A stretch of 64,000 nt of DNA from Streptomyces sp. CGMCC 4.7035. GTDB taxonomy: Bacteria > Actinomycetota > Actinomycetes > Streptomycetales > Streptomycetaceae. Location of the stretch: the NCBI RefSeq assembly GCF_031583065.1, contig NZ_CP134053.1:186001-250000 (forward strand), given 5' to 3'. Numbering within the stretch: position 1 is the stretch's first letter; the number at the start of each line of letters is the position of its first letter. A model generated the notes under the pieces. The model saw nothing but the letters and a program-made list of their open reading frames with translations, ran no database searches and was not told the DNA's origin. The position numbers and the translations under genes are program-made. Positions 25,279-34,234 of the stretch are shown here, one piece after another.

Positions 25279-26121
25279 TCAGCCGTCGGAGTTCTTGCGC
25301 GGGCCGCCGATGGCGTTGCCGAGGATCACGACGCCGACCATCATGTTCCCCAAACCGTTCACGGGTGTCAGAACACGGTAAATGCCCTTGGCCACGGGCA
25401 GCCGCCAATGCTTCGGGAAGCGCTTGGCCATCTTGCTGACCGCCACATTATGGTCCCACAGGCGATATGGCAGCACGGTTGCGCCGCTGCGCAGGAGATA
25501 GCTCAGCGTGGCCTGCTTGAGGGTCGAACCGCTCCAGCGGAACACGTAGTTGACAGCCTCACCGTGCTCCTCCCACTCGGTGCCGATCAGCGTGCCCACC
25601 AGGCTTTCGGCCGGCTCAATCACGATCACCGCCCGACGAGCGACCCTGAGCATCTCGGTGAAGCCGAGCACCGGCCGCGGCAGGTGGTGCAGACCGTCCT
25701 GCACCACGACCAGGTCATAGCTTGCGTCGGGGATCTCGACCATGTTCTCGGCATTGGCCTGAGCTGTTTTGAGCGTGGGGTCCAATTGCCGGGACATGTT
25801 CAGCGCCTCGCCGGACAGATCCGAGATGGTGACGTCCTGGAAACCGTACCGGCGCAACAAGATTCCCTCTCCGCCGACTCCGGCGCAGACCACGAGAGCG
25901 CTCTGGTTCGCTGGGTCCAGCACCCCGCGCTGCCGTAGCTTCGAGAGACCGAAGAGGAGGCGCCGGTCCCGGAGAAAACGGGTCAGTGGGTCGTGGGTCG
26001 CGTGAAAGCCCCAGTCGCCACGGTCGAGGACATTGGCGTCCATGGCCAGACGCTGCGCTTCGATGCTGCTCTGCATGCCGGCCATCATCACGCCCCAGAC
26101 CAGGGGGATACTGAGCGCCAC
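25279..26121 (-). CDS. Class I SAM-dependent methyltransferase
   Basis: Up to 280 residues. Motifs: ALVVCAGVGGEGILLRRYGF (SAM loop), VTISDLSGEALNMSRQLDP, YDLVVVQDGLHHLPRPVLGF and MLRVARRAVIVIEPAES, a Methyltransf_11/25 pattern. The C-terminal 60 residues are hydrophobic and basic (KGIYRVLTPVNGLGNMMVGV), perhaps a membrane-associated tail. The start is uncertain: GTG at 26121, or ATG at 26091, 26088 or 26076, all with weak ribosome sites. Confidence 0.75.
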   Translation of the reverse strand: MALSIPLVWGVMMAGMQSSIEAQRLAMDANVLDRGDWGFHATHDPLTRFLRDRRLLFGLSKLRQRGVLDPANQSALVVCAGVGGEGILLRRYGFQDVTISDLSGEALNMSRQLDPTLKTAQANAENMVEIPDASYDLVVVQDGLHHLPRPVLGFTEMLRVARRAVIVIEPAESLVGTLIGTEWEEHGEAVNYVFRWSGSTLKQATLSYLLRSGATVLPYRLWDHNVAVSKMAKRFPKHWRLPVAKGIYRVLTPVNGLGNMMVGVVILGNAIGGPRKNSDG

Positions 26122-26397
26122 GCATCCAGCTCGGCTTTTCTACACAGATGGAATAGTCCAATTCGCGCGTGATCGACGGCTGCTGCCGACCAGGACCCCC
26201 TCGCCCACACTGGCGCAACCTTGAGCAACTCCCGTGCGCGATCCCCCTCGACCACCCTGAAGCCGTCAAACTACCAGGTCCAGGCTCTTCAAAACGTCCG
26301 GACGGTGCAATGCATCGTCACCCCGAGGCGTGATCTGCCGGAACTGCCATGCGTTTTGCATCATTGTCGGTCCAGTGAGCGACCAGGGTTGCCGCCC

Positions 26398-28365
26398 ATG
26401 AGCGTTTCAAAGCTCGCGGTTTACGCGAGAAGCCTGGCAGCTGCGTCTGTGCTTGGCGCGTTGGCTGCGTCCGTTCCGGCGCAGGCAATTGCCTCCACCA
26501 ATGACAAGCGGCCGGTCACCGACCCGAAGGAGAGCCCGAGTCGCCGGGCTGTCGGCACATGCCTCCACGAGCCGGATGAGGGCACATCGAGCAGTGCCTC
26601 GACCCGGCACCGCCCGAGCCCTCGGCACGGCATCAGGCAGGCCGCCGACGTCTTCATCATCGACGCAAGCGCATCGGCGAACAGCACCGGCGGTGAGGAA
26701 CCCAGCATCGCGGTCAATCCCAACAACCCCAACCAGGTGGCGATCACCCGATTCGGTCCGCAGTGTTGGAACCTGAACGCCAGCCTGCTCTACACGTCGG
26801 ACGGTGGGCAGCACTGGACGAACGAGAACAGCATTCCGCCGCCGACGGGCTGGCCGACCGCAGAAGGATGCCCGTGCGACCAGACGATCGACTACGGCCG
26901 GGACGGCAGGCTCTACGGGACGTTCCAGTTCAGCCGCTCCCCCGGGAGGGCCATTGTGACGGGGTCGACCACCGACCCCACCAACCCCTCGGCGTGGAAG
27001 TGGAACGGCAACCCCGCCCAACTCACCAACAACAAAGACCAAATCGACGTCGACCAGCCGTGGCTGTTGGTGAACCGGGATCCGCAGATCGCCACCCAGG
27101 ACAACGTGTACGTCCTCAGCAACGAAGATTTCGGGAGCTCGGGCCCGTCCAATGAGCTTGGCTACGTCTCCTACGGTGCCGACCCGGTCGACATCACCGT
27201 CATGACCAGGCTCGGGGGCCAACCGTCCCCTCACGTGGTGAACCCCGCCCCGCGACTGGCGACCGATCACCGCAACGGCACGGTCTATGCGCTGTACCAG
27301 CAGTCGACGACGCCCGGCACTACTCAGCCCAAGAACGTCACGTACAAGCTCAACCGTTCGACGGACGCCGGGCACACATGGACACTCAACGGCAGTGTCG
27401 ACGGCCTCACCCTGAACTCGGACCCGGTCCCGAATAACCAGTCCCCCGGGTACAAGTTCGCCGGCAACACCCGTGTGGAGGGCGGTGTCCACCACGTTGC
27501 CGTCGACCCCTCGAACGGCGACGTCTACGTCGTCTACGGCGAGACCGCGGGAGGCAACAACCAGCTCAAGATCCTCCGCCTCACGTCGGACGGCGCGGGC
27601 GGCCTGAGCGTGGGGACGGCGTACGACGTGTCGACGTCGACCAACATCGGGCTCCCCTCGGTGGCGGTGTTGTCCGACGGCACCGTCGGCGTTCTGTACG
27701 ACAGTTACGAGGGAACGACGCCGGACGGCTTCCCCATCGTCGCGGCGCATCTCGCACGCAGCACCGACCAGGGTGTGACGTTCAGCGACACCGTGCTGGA
27801 GCAGTTCGCCACGCCCAAGCCCGAAGCCGACCCGTTGCAGGACGCGCTGGGTGACTATCAGCAGCTCAAGGCGGTGGGCGACACGTTCCACGGCGTGTTC
27901 GCCGGCAACACCCTCGGCGTCCCCAGCGACGCGCCCGTTCACGCGGTCTACTTCAAGACCACGTCGACGCCTCCTCCGCCGATCGACCGCCACACGACGT
28001 CAGACCTCACCTCCTCGGCCAACCCCTCGATCCAGAGGCGCCCGGTGACCTTCACCGACATCATCTGCCCGGTCGACCCGAGGGCCACGGAGACACCGAC
28101 CGGAGGGGTGTTCTTCAAGGCGGACGGCAAAGTGATCGGGACCGGGGCGCTGTCACCCGGCGGAGGCACACACTGCAGCTCGACAAGTATCACCACGTCC
28201 AGGTTGAGACCCGGACGGCACATCATCACCGCCTACTACTCCGGTGACCGCAACTACCTGGCCGGACCCCTGGAACAACTGACCCAGACCGTGGTGCGCT
28301 CCGGGCACCGCGCACTGGGTGGCGACGGCTCCGGTGGAGAGGGACGGAAGAACCGGAAGAAGTAG
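26398..28365 (+). CDS. Secreted sialidase-fold (beta-propeller) protein with C-terminal Ig-like domain
   Basis: A 655-residue exported protein. A Sec signal peptide (LAVYARSLAAASVLGALAAS, cleavage after AQA) leads to a propeller with BNR/Asp-box turns (YTSDGGQHW near residue 134, RSTDAGHTW, RSTDQGVTF) spanning about 100-525, then a proline-rich hinge (STPPPPIDR) and an Ig-like repeat (about 545-640, TPTGGVFFKADGKVIGTG, RHIITAYYSGDRNYLAG). The catalytic arginine triad of true sialidases cannot be confirmed, so substrate binding or cleavage is open. It ends in a basic GRKNRKK tail. Position inside the locus suggests a role on the polymer, such as trimming or binding. Confidence 0.75.
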   Translation: MSVSKLAVYARSLAAASVLGALAASVPAQAIASTNDKRPVTDPKESPSRRAVGTCLHEPDEGTSSSASTRHRPSPRHGIRQAADVFIIDASASANSTGGEEPSIAVNPNNPNQVAITRFGPQCWNLNASLLYTSDGGQHWTNENSIPPPTGWPTAEGCPCDQTIDYGRDGRLYGTFQFSRSPGRAIVTGSTTDPTNPSAWKWNGNPAQLTNNKDQIDVDQPWLLVNRDPQIATQDNVYVLSNEDFGSSGPSNELGYVSYGADPVDITVMTRLGGQPSPHVVNPAPRLATDHRNGTVYALYQQSTTPGTTQPKNVTYKLNRSTDAGHTWTLNGSVDGLTLNSDPVPNNQSPGYKFAGNTRVEGGVHHVAVDPSNGDVYVVYGETAGGNNQLKILRLTSDGAGGLSVGTAYDVSTSTNIGLPSVAVLSDGTVGVLYDSYEGTTPDGFPIVAAHLARSTDQGVTFSDTVLEQFATPKPEADPLQDALGDYQQLKAVGDTFHGVFAGNTLGVPSDAPVHAVYFKTTSTPPPPIDRHTTSDLTSSANPSIQRRPVTFTDIICPVDPRATETPTGGVFFKADGKVIGTGALSPGGGTHCSSTSITTSRLRPGRHIITAYYSGDRNYLAGPLEQLTQTVVRSGHRALGGDGSGGEGRKNRKK

Positions 28366-28404
28366 TGTCTTCGGACCGAACCCGCACAGCGTAGAACGGC
28401 GTTC

Positions 28405-28432
28405 GACCGCCGCCTCCCCGGAGGCGGCGGTC
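28405..28432. terminator. Bidirectional hairpin terminator
   Basis: Twelve-bp stem GACCGCCGCCTC / GAGGCGGCGGTC with a CCCG loop, between the convergent propeller and glycosyltransferase genes. Confidence 0.8.
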
Positions 28433-28477
28433 TGCCCTGTGCGGCGACGCACTACCTTCCGTCGTGCCCGCCGGCTC

Positions 28478-29614
28478 TCAGGCCGTGCCCAGAAGCCTGT
28501 GCCGGGAGAGCGTTTCGCGTAGCTGCCTTCCCTGCTGCGCCAGGTTGAACTTCGTCTCGGCCAGCCGACGGGCAGCTCTGCCCATCGCCTCCGCCCGAGT
28601 GCTGTCGGTGAGCACGTATTCAAGTGCGTCGGCCAGCGCGCCCACGTCGCGCTGCGGGACGAGCAGCCCCGTCTCCTCGTGCGCCACCGTTTCCGGCAGC
28701 CCGCCCGTGTGGAACGCGACCACCGGCCGGGCGTTCGCGGCTGCTTCACAGGCCACGAGCCCGAGGCCTTCAGAGGCTCCGGAAGCCACCTCGACACTGG
28801 GTACACAGACGACGCGGTGCTCTCTCATCGCCTGACGGACGAAGTGGTGGGGCCGGCTCCCGAGGAACCGGACCGTGACGCCGGATGTCAGGCCGGCCGC
28901 CTCGTTCTCCAGGCGCTCTCTCTCCGGTCCGTCTCCGACGATGGTTGCTGTGACTCGTCGGCGGCGCCCGAGTTCCCCCAGGGCCTTGAGCAACAGATGA
29001 CAGCCCTTGTTCTCGACCAGTCTGCCCACGAAGAGGACGTCCGCGCTCTCGCTCGGGCTCCCCAGGCGCGATCCATCGGGAAGCGGAACGCCGAGGTAGT
29101 GGGGAACAACGCGAGACTGAGGGACCCCCGCCGCCAGAAGTCGGGCGCCGAGGAAATGGGATACCGGCAGAAAGAGTCGTACGACGTCGATCAACCGGTC
29201 CCAGTTCTGAGCCAGTTGCTGCATTCCCCGGTACTTGAAGGGTTCACTGCCCATCTCCAGAAGGTCCGATCCGTGACATACGGCGACCAGAGGGACTCGG
29301 CACCGCTGGGCGAGGCGTGCGATCCGCCACGCGTTGGGCAAGTGATGTGCGATCAACAGGTCGGGTGCGAAGTCCTGAACGGCCGCGGTGAATCTGGGGG
29401 CGCGGCGGAATGCGCTCCACGTCAGCTTCTCCACCGATCCCAGCGAACGGTCCCTGTCGAGGATGAACGTCCGGCCGGGTACCTCGATGCCGGGAACGGC
29501 GCGGATGCCGAAGAGCGCTGATTTCACGTCGGTGAGGGCGTTGAGCTGGTTGAGGACGAAAGTCTCCGAGGGGGGGAGTACGCAATCGGTGAACCAAGCG
29601 ACTCGGGGCGACAA
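28478..29614 (-). CDS. Glycosyltransferase, GT4 family
   Basis: A 378-residue GT-B glycosyltransferase. Acceptor-side motif: VAWFTDCVLPPSETFVLNQL and LLIAHHLPNAWRIARLA; donor-side: ADVLFVGRLVENKGCHLLLK, VTATIVGDGPERERLE, and the GT4 signature VEVASGASEGLGLVACEAAA containing the E-x7-E nucleotide-sugar element. TTG at 29614 is chosen for its excellent AGGAG six bases upstream; upstream in-frame codons overlap the divergent flippase region. It probably adds one sugar to the undecaprenyl-linked repeat unit. Confidence 0.85.
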   Translation of the reverse strand: MSPRVAWFTDCVLPPSETFVLNQLNALTDVKSALFGIRAVPGIEVPGRTFILDRDRSLGSVEKLTWSAFRRAPRFTAAVQDFAPDLLIAHHLPNAWRIARLAQRCRVPLVAVCHGSDLLEMGSEPFKYRGMQQLAQNWDRLIDVVRLFLPVSHFLGARLLAAGVPQSRVVPHYLGVPLPDGSRLGSPSESADVLFVGRLVENKGCHLLLKALGELGRRRRVTATIVGDGPERERLENEAAGLTSGVTVRFLGSRPHHFVRQAMREHRVVCVPSVEVASGASEGLGLVACEAAANARPVVAFHTGGLPETVAHEETGLLVPQRDVGALADALEYVLTDSTRAEAMGRAARRLAETKFNLAQQGRQLRETLSRHRLLGTA

Positions 29615-29888
29615 GTGCTTCTCCTGCTCCACACGCGTGATGACCGCGCAGGAGAGACGGTGCCGCCTGCCACGGTCGCGGACACGGTGGAACGTAGGGT
29701 CCGAGGAACTGTTTCGATGGTTCGACACGCTGTTCCCGGCGACCTGCGCGACGGCACCCCACGCATCGGTACGGCGAGTACTGCTTTCCGGGCAAGAATC
29801 CCGCAGGCCGTCGTGTCGGATGTGTGTTGCCGAGCCGCGGCTGTTGAACTGGCCACCGAGGTCGGTACATCGGACCGTGGGAGACCCA

Positions 29889-31280
29889 GTGGCAGCACCG
29901 CACTCGTCGCACGGCCTGAGTCCGGTCGGGCGGCCGTCGACGATTCCGGTCGCACCGGTTCCCGCTGCGCACGCCCCGGGCGGGACGCGCGGCGGATTGG
30001 CACGTTTCCTCGGCCCCATCACCAGATCGGTCGGTGCGCGGGCCGTGACGCTTCCCGTCGGCGCGGTCACCAACCTGGCCTTGATCCACACCGTTGTCGG
30101 CGCGGTGGGAGTGTCCGGCTATGCGGTCTTCGCGCTGGTGACCACGCTGCCGACGATGCTTCCCGCCACGGATCTGGGTGCGGGAGCCGCGCTCACCGAG
30201 GCCGTTGCGCGCGACAGCTCGCGTGAACGACGGCTGGTGCGCGGCACGGTTCTGTCCTCGGCACGCAACCTGATGTGCGCGGGAGCGGCCATTGCCGCCG
30301 CGGGCATCATCATGGCTCTGTTCGGAATGTGGGACAGGGTGCTGGGCGACGCCGCCCAGCCGGGGTCCGACCTCACCGTGGCGGTCGCCTCGGTGCTGTT
30401 CGGATGCAGCCTGCCGCTCGGACTGAGCAGATCCGTGCTGTTGGCCGTGAACCGCAACGAGGTCACGTTCCTGCTGCAGGGGGCGGGCTGCGTCCTGCAG
30501 TTCGGCCTCGTGCTGCTCGCCGTGGGACTGGGTGCCCCCACAGGCGGGTTGGTCTGCGCCGCCTTCCTCTCTCAGTGCCTCGTGAACGCGGTCGGCGCGG
30601 TCATCGCCGGTCGCTGCGTGGGAATGCCGCTGCTGGCGATGATTGCCCGTAGTGTCCGCGAAAGGGCGTTGAAGGAGCGGGCGCCTATCGCCCACCTCGC
30701 CGTTCCCACGTCCATCACTACCGCTGCCGCGGTCGTCGCCCTCTGCACCGACCGGCTCGTCCTCAGCCACGTGGCCGGCCCGACGGCCGTGGCCGTCTAT
30801 TCGGCCGGCGAACAGTTCTTCGGGCCGGCGTCCAGCCTGCTGACCGCCGCCGGGCTGCCGCTGTGGGCGCTCTTCGCCCGGAGGAGACAGTCGTCCGGCG
30901 CGCCCAGGCGCCAACTCGCCAAGCTCACCGCCGCCTTCGCCGCCGCCGGCCTGGTCCTGGGCATCGCAATCGTCGTGTTCGGCGTTGTCGCGGGTACCTG
31001 GATGATGCACGGACGGATTCGGGTGGGGACCGACCTCATGGTCGCGTTCGCCACGCTGCTTTTCGTGCAGGCGGTCGCCATCCCGGCCGCCATGTGGACG
31101 ATGGACGCCGCGGGACTGCGGTTCAAGGCGATCACCTACAGCCTGATGGCCGTGGTGAACCTCGTGGGGTCCATCTTCCTGGCCCGTCTGGGAGCCGAGG
31201 GTCCCATCATCGCCTCAGTCGTCTCCTATGCCGCCCTCGTGCTCGTACCCACCTTGCTCAGAGCCTTCCGCCGTGCTTGA
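29889..31280 (+). CDS. Wzx-type oligosaccharide flippase (MOP superfamily)
   Basis: A 463-residue membrane protein with roughly twelve to fourteen hydrophobic helices (VTNLALIHTVVGAVGVSGYA, AAIAAAGIIMALFGMWDRVL, LGIAIVVFGVVAGTWMM). Layout matches polysaccharide flippases that move lipid-linked repeat units across the membrane. GTG at 29889 has GGGAGA upstream; the frame is open much further to 29388 but that part overlaps the divergent glycosyltransferase start. About 275 bases of leader separate the two divergent genes. Confidence 0.8.
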   Translation: MAAPHSSHGLSPVGRPSTIPVAPVPAAHAPGGTRGGLARFLGPITRSVGARAVTLPVGAVTNLALIHTVVGAVGVSGYAVFALVTTLPTMLPATDLGAGAALTEAVARDSSRERRLVRGTVLSSARNLMCAGAAIAAAGIIMALFGMWDRVLGDAAQPGSDLTVAVASVLFGCSLPLGLSRSVLLAVNRNEVTFLLQGAGCVLQFGLVLLAVGLGAPTGGLVCAAFLSQCLVNAVGAVIAGRCVGMPLLAMIARSVRERALKERAPIAHLAVPTSITTAAAVVALCTDRLVLSHVAGPTAVAVYSAGEQFFGPASSLLTAAGLPLWALFARRRQSSGAPRRQLAKLTAAFAAAGLVLGIAIVVFGVVAGTWMMHGRIRVGTDLMVAFATLLFVQAVAIPAAMWTMDAAGLRFKAITYSLMAVVNLVGSIFLARLGAEGPIIASVVSYAALVLVPTLLRAFRRA

Positions 31281-31339
31281 CGGCAACGCCGTCATGAGGG
31301 GCCCGTCGTGTCGTGCAGCGTCGTAGGGCCCTCACGTGA

Positions 31340-31500
31340 TCAGCAGTTCAAGGCGTACGGCCGGAGCGCGCCCCGCACTCGCGGCGAGGGACCGCCGCCG
31401 GCGCAGATGTTGCCTTTGCGGGCGATTGCCGCGTTGATGACCCGGGACGCCGTCGGGATCTGATCGCTGTTCGGGCAGGCCGCGGCGGAATGCGCGTGTG
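31340..31500 (-). pseudogene. Possible C-terminal remnant of an unidentified protein
   Basis: The minus strand before the stop at 31340 encodes a natural-looking terminus: SDQIPTASRVINAAIARKGN followed by ICAGGGPSPRVRGALRPYALNC. It has no start and is cut by the end of the glycosyltransferase gene at 31555. I do not recognise the family. It could be debris from an older arrangement of the locus. Confidence 0.3.
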
Positions 31501-31554
31501 GCGCGAGGAGACCTGGTCGGCCGTGCGCGCCACGCGCGACCGCACAGGGCCCGG

Positions 31555-32766
31555 CTACGGCCGTCGGCCGACGGCCTCGAACTGACTCAACATCTGCAGG
31601 ATTCCCTTGCTGAAGCGTGCGGCCATGTTCTGCACCGTGTAAACCGATGCGTCTCTGCTGCACGCGTCAGCGAGTGCCGCGAGGCGTTTGTGGTCACGTA
31701 GAAGCGTGACCACGGCTGTCGCATAGGCAGCGGGATCGTCGACGGACACGACGGCGTTGCGCGCATCGGCCAGATACTCGAACTCGGGGGCGTGCCAGGG
31801 CCACGCCGTGGTGACGATGGGGGTGCGCAGTGCAAAGGAGTCGACGGCGCACAGTCCCACCCGGCCGGGCATGAGCATGATGTCGCTGACGGCACCCAAC
31901 AAGGCCACAGAGCGTCCGACAGCACGGCCGACTGCGATCACGCCGCTTCCGGGACGTGCGGCGGCTTCTTCCACCAGGCCGCGGGCGGGTCCGTCTCCGG
32001 CGACCAGCAGCCGGAAGCCCGGCAGTTCCTCCGTGATCCGTCGAGCGGTGTCCAGGAGGAAGGGAATGCGTTTGGGAGCGTCCAGCCCGCCCACGAACAG
32101 CGCTGTGCGGCCGGCCGTCAGATCATGTTGCCGCCGCAGACCTTCGGCCTCGGCGAATTCGGTCGTCCCCGGACTCCGGGCGCGGTCGCAGGTCTCCGAC
32201 AACGCCGCGGTGTCGATCGAGTTCTGAACGACAGTGATGCGTTCCCGGGGGAAACCGCGCGATGCCACATGAGCAGCACCTTCATCGGTGTAGGAGAAGA
32301 ACCATGCGCCCCGTCGAGTCAGCACCTCCTTGCCCCAGGTCTCGAGCCGGTTCTGTGGTTTGGTGAAGGTTCGGCCATGCCCCCAGAACGCGACCGGGCG
32401 ACCACGTCGTCGCGCGAGATGTCCGACGGACTGCCGCAACAGGAGGGGGAATGCCTCCAGGTTGTGCAGAGCCTGCTCCAGGACGACCGCGTCAGCCCCG
32501 GCCGCGCGCCGTGCCAGCCTGTGCCAGTTCAGGTGCCGCCCACCCGGCGCGTACCACCTCATGGTGGGAACATGTGTTGCACAGCCACAGGCAGCAGTGT
32601 CTCTCCTGGCCTCCAGGTCCTTGGCCGGCGAGCCGTGAGCCACATCGAGGACGACTCCGACCGACCCAAGGTTGGCTTCCACCTCTTCGAAGAAGGCCGT
32701 CCGGTAAGCAGGGACGTAGGGCTGCACGACGAGGACCCGTCTGCTCGATTTCCCCTTCGCCGTCAA
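31555..32766 (-). CDS. Glycosyltransferase, GT4-like (paralogue of 15257-16435)
   Basis: A 403-residue GT-B enzyme. Donor-domain blocks LTAGRTALFVGGLDAPKRIP, LPGFRLLVAGDGP, LLGAVSDIMLMPGRVGLCAV and WPWHAPEFEYLADARNAVV are nearly the same as in the glycosyltransferase at 15257-16435. N-terminal half starts VLVVQPYVPAYRTAFFEEVE. The TTG start overlaps the stop of the upstream glycosyltransferase (TTGA at 32763-32766), so the pair is coupled. Probably transfers a sugar to the growing repeat unit; the duplicate may use the same donor. Confidence 0.85.
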   Translation of the reverse strand: MTAKGKSSRRVLVVQPYVPAYRTAFFEEVEANLGSVGVVLDVAHGSPAKDLEARRDTAACGCATHVPTMRWYAPGGRHLNWHRLARRAAGADAVVLEQALHNLEAFPLLLRQSVGHLARRRGRPVAFWGHGRTFTKPQNRLETWGKEVLTRRGAWFFSYTDEGAAHVASRGFPRERITVVQNSIDTAALSETCDRARSPGTTEFAEAEGLRRQHDLTAGRTALFVGGLDAPKRIPFLLDTARRITEELPGFRLLVAGDGPARGLVEEAAARPGSGVIAVGRAVGRSVALLGAVSDIMLMPGRVGLCAVDSFALRTPIVTTAWPWHAPEFEYLADARNAVVSVDDPAAYATAVVTLLRDHKRLAALADACSRDASVYTVQNMAARFSKGILQMLSQFEAVGRRP

Positions 32767-33986
32767 CGTGTCAACACCCCATGGTCGCTCACCGCTTGCT
32801 CGTACACCGCGGTCATCGCAGCGTTCCAGGATTGGGCCGTGTAGTGCTCGGTATAGACCTTGCGGCAGTGCTCTCGAAGTCCGGGAAAGACTGTCCGCGC
32901 GTTCTGCAGTGCCCGCGGTAGCTCGTCGTTCGTGTGGTAGACCGCGCCTGTTCCGTACTTCCGCACGCTGTCCGCAACTGATGACCCTGCCCGCGCGAGA
33001 ATGGGCACTCCGGACGCCAGGGCCTCAGGAAGGACGAGCGGGGCATTCTCGAAAGCAAGGCTTGAAAAGATCAGCCCGGTATAACCGGGGAGCACATCCA
33101 GGATGCGCTTGCGTGGAAAGCTCCCCAGAAAGCGCACGCGGTCCGGGGCCAGTTGTTGGCATTTTGATTCCAGTGGGCCGGAGCCGATGACGTCCAGGTG
33201 TTCACGGCGTGGCCAGGTCTGCAATAGCTGAAGGATTCCCTTTTCCTCGCCGAGTCGGCCGATGAAGAGCCAGCGAGGGCCTGTGGATGGCGGAGTGATG
33301 TCCGCGTTGCCGGTGCGTGAGTGGTCAGAAACATCGACAAAGTTGGGCACCACGACAATTCTCTGTGCTGGTAGTCCGAATGTGAGATAGAGATCCCGGC
33401 TCCGCTCGGACAGCACAACAATCCTGTCGGTTCGGCGCAACACGGGATGTGCTGCCGCGCCGCTGCGAAGCGCCCAGGCGAGGGGGGCTGTCGCGAATCG
33501 CGATCCCCGGTAACAGCCGCGCCGCAAGCCCTCCCAGCGGTCGCCGTCGGGACATCGCGTGCAGGCCTTGCCGTCACGGAAGAGCGTTCCGGCGGCGCAG
33601 GCCGGCCGGTAGTTGTGCATGGTGGCGACGAGTGCTCCTCGCCAACGATCGAGCCATTCGGTGCCGAAGTTCGGGAAAAGGTTGTGCACATGCACGACAT
33701 CGGGCGCGAACTTCTCCAGTTCTGCCAGCGGAGAACGGCCTCGCCCGGTGGCGACCCGAACCGCGGCGCGCACAGCGTATCCGCGCTCTTGCTCAAGGCT
33801 GTCGGTGTGGGCGGCCACCACGGTGACTTCGTGTCCTGCCGCCCCCAACGCTTCGGCTTGATCTCGTACAGCAGCGTTTTCTCCGCTCGGCTGCCGTGAC
33901 GAGTAGAAACTGTGCACCAGGGCCACGCGATAAGGCCCCGGACCGACACGGGACGGCACGCCTCGGAGATGAGGAATGTTTTTCAT
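32763..33986 (-). CDS. Glycosyltransferase, GT4 family
   Basis: A 407-residue GT-B enzyme. N-terminal: VALVHSFYSSRQPSGENAAV and DVVHVHNLFPNFGTEWLDRW; C-terminal: PRWLFIGRLGEEKGILQLLQ and FSSLAFENAPLVLPEALASG, the GT4 E-x7-E element. It contains a cysteine-rich insert (YRPACAAGTLFRDGKACTRC...RRGCYRG) seen in a subgroup of GT4 enzymes. ATG at 33986 follows GAGGAG by five bases. Third-position GC is lower than average here. First gene of a two-gene transcript with the following glycosyltransferase. Confidence 0.87.
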   Translation of the reverse strand: MKNIPHLRGVPSRVGPGPYRVALVHSFYSSRQPSGENAAVRDQAEALGAAGHEVTVVAAHTDSLEQERGYAVRAAVRVATGRGRSPLAELEKFAPDVVHVHNLFPNFGTEWLDRWRGALVATMHNYRPACAAGTLFRDGKACTRCPDGDRWEGLRRGCYRGSRFATAPLAWALRSGAAAHPVLRRTDRIVVLSERSRDLYLTFGLPAQRIVVVPNFVDVSDHSRTGNADITPPSTGPRWLFIGRLGEEKGILQLLQTWPRREHLDVIGSGPLESKCQQLAPDRVRFLGSFPRKRILDVLPGYTGLIFSSLAFENAPLVLPEALASGVPILARAGSSVADSVRKYGTGAVYHTNDELPRALQNARTVFPGLREHCRKVYTEHYTAQSWNAAMTAVYEQAVSDHGVLTR

Positions 33987-34234
33987 TCCGCTCCTCGATC
34001 TGATGTGATGGGCCGGGGACGCACTTGTTGATGTACCAGTCGAAGTAGGCGAAACCGGTAAGGATGGCGGGCGAGCTGAATTGCTTCCCCTGAATGGCGG
34101 CGGTAGGCCGGTGAGCCCCTGGTCCCCGCTGCTCAGGCCGGTAGAAAACGCTTTTCCGATGGCATGGACTTATGTCCGTTGTTCGAGGTGTGGGACGGGG
34201 GTGATGGGGGCCTGGTGTCCGAAGGCCGAGCAGC
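33987..34234. other. Intergenic region with a coding-like scrap
   Basis: On the minus strand, immediately upstream of the glycosyltransferase, one frame reads AIQGKQFSSPAILTGFAYFD then WYINKCVPGPSHQ and runs on past the glycosyltransferase start in another frame. It lacks a start and stop of its own. It may be a remnant of a displaced gene; no family recognised. Confidence 0.3.

Noticed and set aside
24831..25439. 202-codon plus-strand frame in the gap between methyltransferases
   Set aside because: Fragments look decayed, frames switch, and the end overlaps a confident gene.
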